DNA of 14,177 nt, from the NCBI GenBank assembly GCA_018061485.1, contig JAGOUA010000016.1, positions 1 to 14,177 of the forward strand. The letters are read 5' to 3'. The position numbers and the translations under genes were made by a program. The notes under the pieces were generated by a model. The model saw only the letters and a list, made by a program, of their open reading frames with translations, did no database searches and was not told the origin of the DNA. Shown here one piece after another: positions 11,054 through 14,177 of this stretch (positions within the stretch are counted from its first letter, which is position 1; each line of letters starts with the position of its first letter). This DNA comes from Patescibacteria group bacterium (GTDB taxonomy: Bacteria > Patescibacteriota > Patescibacteriia > 2-12-FULL-60-25).

Positions 11054-13099
11054 ATGCCTGAAAAAGAACTCTCTCCCAAGAAAGGTGCCTACGGAGCCGA
11101 TCAAATCTCGGTTCTTGAAGGATTAGAACCGGTGCGCAAGCGCCCGGGTATGTACATCGGTTCCACGGGACCTGATGGTTTGTTTCATTTGGTGCGTGAA
11201 ATTGCGGACAACTCGTTTGACGAAGCCATGGCTGGTCGTGCGGACACCATCATTATCTCGCTCTTGCCAGATAGCTATGTTTCGGTAAGTGATAACGGTG
11301 CCGGTATCCCGGTGGATATTCATAAGCAATACGGCGTATCAGCGCTTGAGCTCGTTCTCACAAAGTTGCACGCAGGAGGAAAATTTGGTGGCGAGGGTAG
11401 TAGTTATAAAATCTCTGGAGGATTACACGGTGTTGGTGCGTCGGTGGTGAACGCGTTGTCTGATCATCTGATTGCCGTGGTTGAACGTGATGGTGAGATG
11501 TGGCAACAGGAGTTTAAGCGCGGAATTTCGCAGGGTGCCGTCAAAAAGATCGGTACCAGCCGTCGTCACGGCACCACTATCACGTTTAAGCCTGATGCGA
11601 CGATCTTTACGCAAGGGATTGATTTTGATTATCAGCGTGTTGTTGATCACTATCGCCAACAGTGTTACCTCACAAAGGGTGTGCGTTTAGTGGTGGAAGA
11701 TCATCGTCACGAGGGTGGCAAGCAGGTATACGGCTTTTATTTTGAGGGAGGTGTGGCCTCGTACGTGGGCTTTATCAACCAAAAGAAGCACATTAAGAAC
11801 GAGAACATCTTTTTTGTCGAAAAGCAGGTCGAAGAAATCGAAGTATCCGTCGCGTTGCAGTATACGGATGACTACTCTGAAACGTTGTACGCGTTTACCA
11901 ACAACATCATCAACCCAGAAGGGGGTACGCACGTACAGGGCTTTCGCGCTTCGTTGACGCGTGTGTTGAATGGGTATGCTCGCGCAAAAGGCTTTTTGAA
12001 AGAAAAAGAAGAGAACTTGAGCGGAGAAGATGTGCGTGAAGGTCTCACGACCGTGATCTCGATTCGCGTGCCAGAGCCGCAGTTCGAGGGGCAAACCAAG
12101 GCAAAGCTTGGAACGCCAGAAGCACGTGGCGCGATGGAAACGGTGATGGGTGAAGCGTTTGCGACGTTCTTGGAAGAGCATCCGCGTGATGCGGAGGCGA
12201 TCATCGGGAAGTGTGTGCTGGCGCAACGCGCTCGCGCAGCGGCTCGTGCGGCTCGTGATACGGTATTGCGCAAAGGCGCGCTCGAAGGCTTGACGCTTCC
12301 GGGAAAGCTCGCCGACTGTTCGTCGAAGAATCCAGCTGATAGCGAACTCTATATCGTAGAGGGAGACTCTGCAGGAGGATCGGCCAAGCAGGGTCGCAAC
12401 CGCGAAACGCAAGCGATTTTGCCTCTCAAGGGAAAAATCTTGAACGTGGAACGCGCGCGCTTAGATAAGATGCTCGTCAACAACGAGGTCAAGAATATCG
12501 TGATCGCCCTTGGCACGAATATTGGGGAAATGTTCGATATCGCGAAGCTTCGCTACCATCGCATTGTGATCATGACCGACGCCGACGTGGACGGTTCACA
12601 TATTCGTGTTCTGCTTCTCACCTTGTTCTATCGCTACTTCCCACAACTCATTCACGACGGCCACGTGCTTATCGCCCAGCCGCCGCTCTATCGTCTCGCT
12701 GCCGGAAAAGACATTCGTTACGCGTATAGCGACGAAGAAAAAGACGCGGTCTTGAAAGAGCTTCTTCGGAAAAAAGAAGAGCGCGCCGAGAAAAAGAAGG
12801 GAAAAAAGGAGGAGGTGGTTGAAGAGGTGGTGGAAGAACAAGAAGGTGTATCAGAAGATGGCGAGGTTCGTCGCTATGGGGGTGTCGACATCCAGCGTTA
12901 TAAGGGTTTGGGAGAAATGAACGCCGAACAGCTGTGGGAAACAACCATGAATCCAGAGACGCGCTTGATGAAGGTGGTGACGGTAACGGACGCCGCACAA
13001 GCAAACGAGGTGTTCGAAACCTTGATGGGTTCGGATGTCGCACCTCGTAAGAAGTTCATCCAAACGAACGCCAAAAACGTCACCAACTTGGATATTTAG
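11054..13099 (+). CDS. gyrB: DNA gyrase subunit B
   Basis: A 681-aa ATPase subunit of the type II topoisomerase that, with GyrA, introduces negative supercoils. The GHKL ATPase domain contains E49 and N53 (EIADNSFDEA), DNGAGIP (80-86) and the glycine lid GGLHGVGAS (122-130). The transducer domain has Q347-T348-K349. The Toprim domain has EGDSAGG (436-442) and TDADVDGSH (508-516). The GyrB tail ends in Y-K-G-L-G-E-M-N and N-L-D-I, the latter a classic terminus. A Lys/Glu-rich, low-complexity insert (about residues 571-606) sits between the Toprim core and the tail and accounts for the extra length. In-frame ATGs at 11039 and 11054 are possible; 11054 suits the predicted transcript start. There is no Shine-Dalgarno site. 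Only one type IIA pair is expected in small genomes, so it may also serve the ParE role. Confidence 0.96.
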   Translation: MPEKELSPKKGAYGADQISVLEGLEPVRKRPGMYIGSTGPDGLFHLVREIADNSFDEAMAGRADTIIISLLPDSYVSVSDNGAGIPVDIHKQYGVSALELVLTKLHAGGKFGGEGSSYKISGGLHGVGASVVNALSDHLIAVVERDGEMWQQEFKRGISQGAVKKIGTSRRHGTTITFKPDATIFTQGIDFDYQRVVDHYRQQCYLTKGVRLVVEDHRHEGGKQVYGFYFEGGVASYVGFINQKKHIKNENIFFVEKQVEEIEVSVALQYTDDYSETLYAFTNNIINPEGGTHVQGFRASLTRVLNGYARAKGFLKEKEENLSGEDVREGLTTVISIRVPEPQFEGQTKAKLGTPEARGAMETVMGEAFATFLEEHPRDAEAIIGKCVLAQRARAAARAARDTVLRKGALEGLTLPGKLADCSSKNPADSELYIVEGDSAGGSAKQGRNRETQAILPLKGKILNVERARLDKMLVNNEVKNIVIALGTNIGEMFDIAKLRYHRIVIMTDADVDGSHIRVLLLTLFYRYFPQLIHDGHVLIAQPPLYRLAAGKDIRYAYSDEEKDAVLKELLRKKEERAEKKKGKKEEVVEEVVEEQEGVSEDGEVRRYGGVDIQRYKGLGEMNAEQLWETTMNPETRLMKVVTVTDAAQANEVFETLMGSDVAPRKKFIQTNAKNVTNLDI

Positions 13100-13118
13100 A
13101 TGAGGTTTCATGCAAAAG

Positions 13119-13141
13119 CCACCCAACCGGGTGGTTTTTTT
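13119..13141 (+). terminator. Intrinsic terminator of gyrB
   Basis: CCACCC (13119-13124) pairs with GGGTGG (13129-13134) around AACC, followed by seven T (13135-13141). It starts 19 nt after the gyrB stop and is a textbook terminator. Confidence 0.95.
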
Positions 13142-13186
13142 GCTTGATAAAAAAGGCTAACGTTAGACAATTTTGCCGTCTTTAGA

Positions 13187-13215
13187 TTGACGCTTGTAGG
13201 AAAATATGCTATTCT
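13187..13215 (+). promoter_or_regulatory. Strong promoter of the GC-rich orphan gene
   Basis: -35 TTGACG (13187-13192), 17-bp spacer and -10 TATTCT (13210-13215), with a TGC extension. This is one of the best promoters in the window. The predicted start is near 13222, about 97 nt before ATG 13319, much longer than other leaders here. A 10-nt palindrome, CTAACGTTAG (13157-13166), lies 20 bp upstream. Confidence 0.75.
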
Positions 13216-13262
13216 GGGATGTTCCTTAAAGTACCAATATTCTACAACGGCAAGTCTGGGAT

Positions 13263-13282
13263 CTTCTGCATTACGGCAGGGG
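13263..13282 (+). promoter_or_regulatory. Leader hairpin before the GC-rich gene
   Basis: In the RNA, CUUCUGC (13263-13269) can pair with GCAGGGG (13276-13282) around a 6-nt loop, using two G-U pairs. The right arm contains AGGGG directly before an in-frame ATG at 13283, so the hairpin could hide a ribosome site. This is a by-eye fold with no energy calculation. Confidence 0.4.
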
Positions 13283-13318
13283 ATGAGGGATAAGCCAAGA
13301 AGCGGAGCAACGACGACC

Positions 13319-14029
13319 ATGAACGAAGCGATCAAGGTTCTCAAGAAGGGTTTTGGACTGGTTCGGGGCCTGCAGGACGAGTTCGTCCAGGCCTGCCTGC
13401 GCACGGAGGTACCGCTCGAAGCGCTCCAGCGTCTCGTCAGCCCGAAGGGGCGCGAAACGTGGGATGCCATCGCGCGCCTCATCACCGATCACTGGCACGC
13501 GGAGCTTCCCAAGCTCGCGCACCACGATGCGCCGACCGGCGGCCACCCCTTCCGGGGAACGCCCATCGGCGACGCCCGCAACGTGATCGAAGTGCCCGAC
13601 CTCGACGCGGTGGATCTCACCGCGCTCACGAAGTCTCACTGCGGCCTCATGTACCTGGACAGCGACTACGCCAAGTGGGACTTCCACCGTGGCATCGACG
13701 GCAACCCGATCAGCGGCCGCGGCAAGCGGTTCGAGGTCATGACCTGGGAGCCGAAGCGCCACGTGAAGTCCGACGAGGTGCGTGCTTACTTCAAGGAGCG
13801 CGGCTTCTACGGGCACACGGGCGCGTTCACCGCCTTCATCAAGGAGCGGAAGCCCAAGGGCTGCCACGCCTCGATCCCGGAGGACAACGGCTGCTGGCGC
13901 TCTTCCGATGGCCGCCTGTACGTGCCGTACTCCAACTTCAACGACAGCGACCGCGGGCTGATCCAGGGCTTGCTCGACAGCGACTGGGCTTCCGTTTGTT
14001 GGGTGTTCGTCGCGTTCCGCGAGTTGTAG
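13319..14029 (+). CDS. GC-rich orphan protein, 236 aa, cassette-like context
   Basis: I cannot assign a function. The third codon position is overwhelmingly G or C (runs of CTC, GCC, ATC, GAC, AAG), visibly different from gyrB and the rest of the window, which suggests transfer or special selection. Residues 1-55 look helical (MNEAIKVLKKGFGLVRG...) with a P-K-G-R-E-T-W motif near 42-48; residues 60-90 are Pro/His/Gly-rich; the C-terminal half (about 140-236) is aromatic-rich, with cysteines at 182, 192 and 227 and a terminal strand ending W-V-F-V-A-F-R-E-L. From memory, and with low certainty, it resembles a family of GC-rich variable ORFs repeated in some Patescibacteria genomes. ATG 13319 is preferred; ATG 13283, also in frame, would add 12 residues. 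No membrane segment or signal is visible. It follows the gyrB terminator and has its own promoter and long leader. Confidence 0.8.
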   Translation: MNEAIKVLKKGFGLVRGLQDEFVQACLRTEVPLEALQRLVSPKGRETWDAIARLITDHWHAELPKLAHHDAPTGGHPFRGTPIGDARNVIEVPDLDAVDLTALTKSHCGLMYLDSDYAKWDFHRGIDGNPISGRGKRFEVMTWEPKRHVKSDEVRAYFKERGFYGHTGAFTAFIKERKPKGCHASIPEDNGCWRSSDGRLYVPYSNFNDSDRGLIQGLLDSDWASVCWVFVAFREL

Positions 14030-14031
14030 AA

Positions 14032-14079
14032 CTTGGTGTCTTGGGCACTTGGCGCTTGAACAAAGCCCTTGTACCCTTG
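14032..14079 (+). repeat. Degenerate tandem CTTG repeat after the GC-rich gene
   Basis: CTTG recurs at 14032, 14040, 14048, 14055, 14068 and 14076, i.e. steps of 8, 8, 7, 13 and 8 nt, often as CTTGG. The copies begin 3 nt after the stop codon. The array is short and imperfect, without fixed spacers, so it is neither a CRISPR nor a simple microsatellite. Confidence 0.6.
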
Positions 14080-14105
14080 GCACGTTCGTTCACGAACGAC
14101 GTGCC
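14079..14105 (+). terminator. Hairpin downstream of the GC-rich gene, possible terminator
   Basis: GGCACGT (14079-14085) pairs with ACGTGCC (14099-14105), continuing inward as CGTT (14087-14090) with AACG (14095-14098) around loop CACG, with one bulged T at 14086. That makes 11 bp. The following bases, TTGGTTCC, are only partly T-rich, so efficiency as a terminator is uncertain. Confidence 0.5.
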
Positions 14106-14118
14106 TTGGTTCCTCTGA

Positions 14119-14165
14119 CCACCCCGTATGCAACGAGATGCTCTCTCGGTTCGCGTGCGGGGTGG
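14119..14165. repeat. Long hairpin at the window end
   Basis: CCACCCCGTATGC (14119-14131) pairs with GCGTGCGGGGTGG (14153-14165) over 13 bp, including two G-U pairs in RNA. An inner stem CGAGA (14134-14138) pairs with TCTCG (14144-14148). A further CTGA/TCAG (14115-14118 with 14168-14171) can pair beyond a 2-nt bulge. It is followed by GTTTT at 14171-14175, so it could terminate plus-strand transcription. The window ends 12 nt later. Confidence 0.6.
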
Positions 14166-14177
14166 ATTCAGTTTTGA

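Noticed and set aside
4763..13099. Inteins in DnaB or GyrB
   Set aside because: Both proteins are checked through their usual intein insertion motifs (Walker A in DnaB; Toprim in GyrB) and are uninterrupted. The GyrB insert is short and low-complexity.
13162..13168. GTTAGAC as an integron-type GTTRRRY core with 14115-14171 as an attC site
   Set aside because: The core motif is short and common. I found no matching RYYYAAC partner near the 3' hairpins and no integrase. It would merit another look only if the sequence after 14177 shows a second core site.
13187..13318. TTG start at 13187 for the GC-rich gene
   Set aside because: This TTG is the -35 hexamer of the promoter, so it would not be in the mRNA.
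14032..14079. CTTG repeat as a CRISPR array
   Set aside because: The units are 4-5 nt with 3-9 nt between them; there are no repeats of 20-40 nt or uniform spacers.
13271..14083. Open frames on the minus strand and in the other plus frame over the GC-rich gene
   Set aside because: GC-rich DNA has few stops in any frame; only the 13319-14029 frame shows strong G/C bias at the third codon position and a promoter and leader in place.

Overview
The window is a gene-dense, single-copy stretch of a bacterial chromosome that uses the standard stop codons (TGA, TAA and TAG all end genes). Housekeeping genes (recR, ybaB, dnaB, rodA, gyrB) are mixed with orphan proteins. The gene set, the very short gaps, the scarcity of Shine-Dalgarno sites, the near-leaderless predicted transcripts, the VKOR-type oxidase and the LOG-type protein with an extended N-terminus suggest a member of the Candidate Phyla Radiation (Patescibacteria). 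That placement is an inference from gene style; no rRNA or other phylogenetic marker was compared.

Layout: 2-373 is the end of an unrecognised gene, closed by a two-way terminator. 483-556 is a minus-strand tRNA-Gln(UUG) with its own promoter. 635-2113 holds an orphan gene followed 9 bp later by a membrane-anchored staphylococcal-type nuclease. 2153-2987 holds two redox genes, a VKOR-family oxidase and a YruB-type glutaredoxin, each with its own promoter. They converge on a minus-strand block, and at the meeting point lies a 152-nt folded element (3007-3158) with 17-bp perfect arms enclosing two hairpins. The minus-strand block is ybaB-recR (4089-3157), an orphan 167-aa gene (4684-4181) and dnaB (6214-4763), with terminators and promoters at each join. 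A plus-strand SAMHD1/dGTPase-like HD phosphohydrolase (6442-8022) and a LOG-family protein (8092-8871) follow. Then come minus-strand rodA and an orphan single-pass membrane protein (10947-8899), divergent from gyrB (11054-13099).

The last kilobase is different. After the gyrB terminator, a strong promoter drives a leader of about 97 nt and a GC-rich 236-aa orphan gene (13319-14029), whose codon use is unlike the rest of the window. It is followed by a degenerate tandem CTTG repeat and two strong hairpins. This cassette-like unit and the 3007-3158 element are the two most unusual things here.

How the genes fit together: ybaB/recR, dnaB and gyrB serve replication and repair; rodA serves cell-wall elongation; VKOR and glutaredoxin handle thiol-disulfide exchange outside and inside the membrane; the HD hydrolase and LOG protein are probable nucleotide-hydrolysing enzymes. 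No CRISPR array, transposase, integrase or rRNA is visible.
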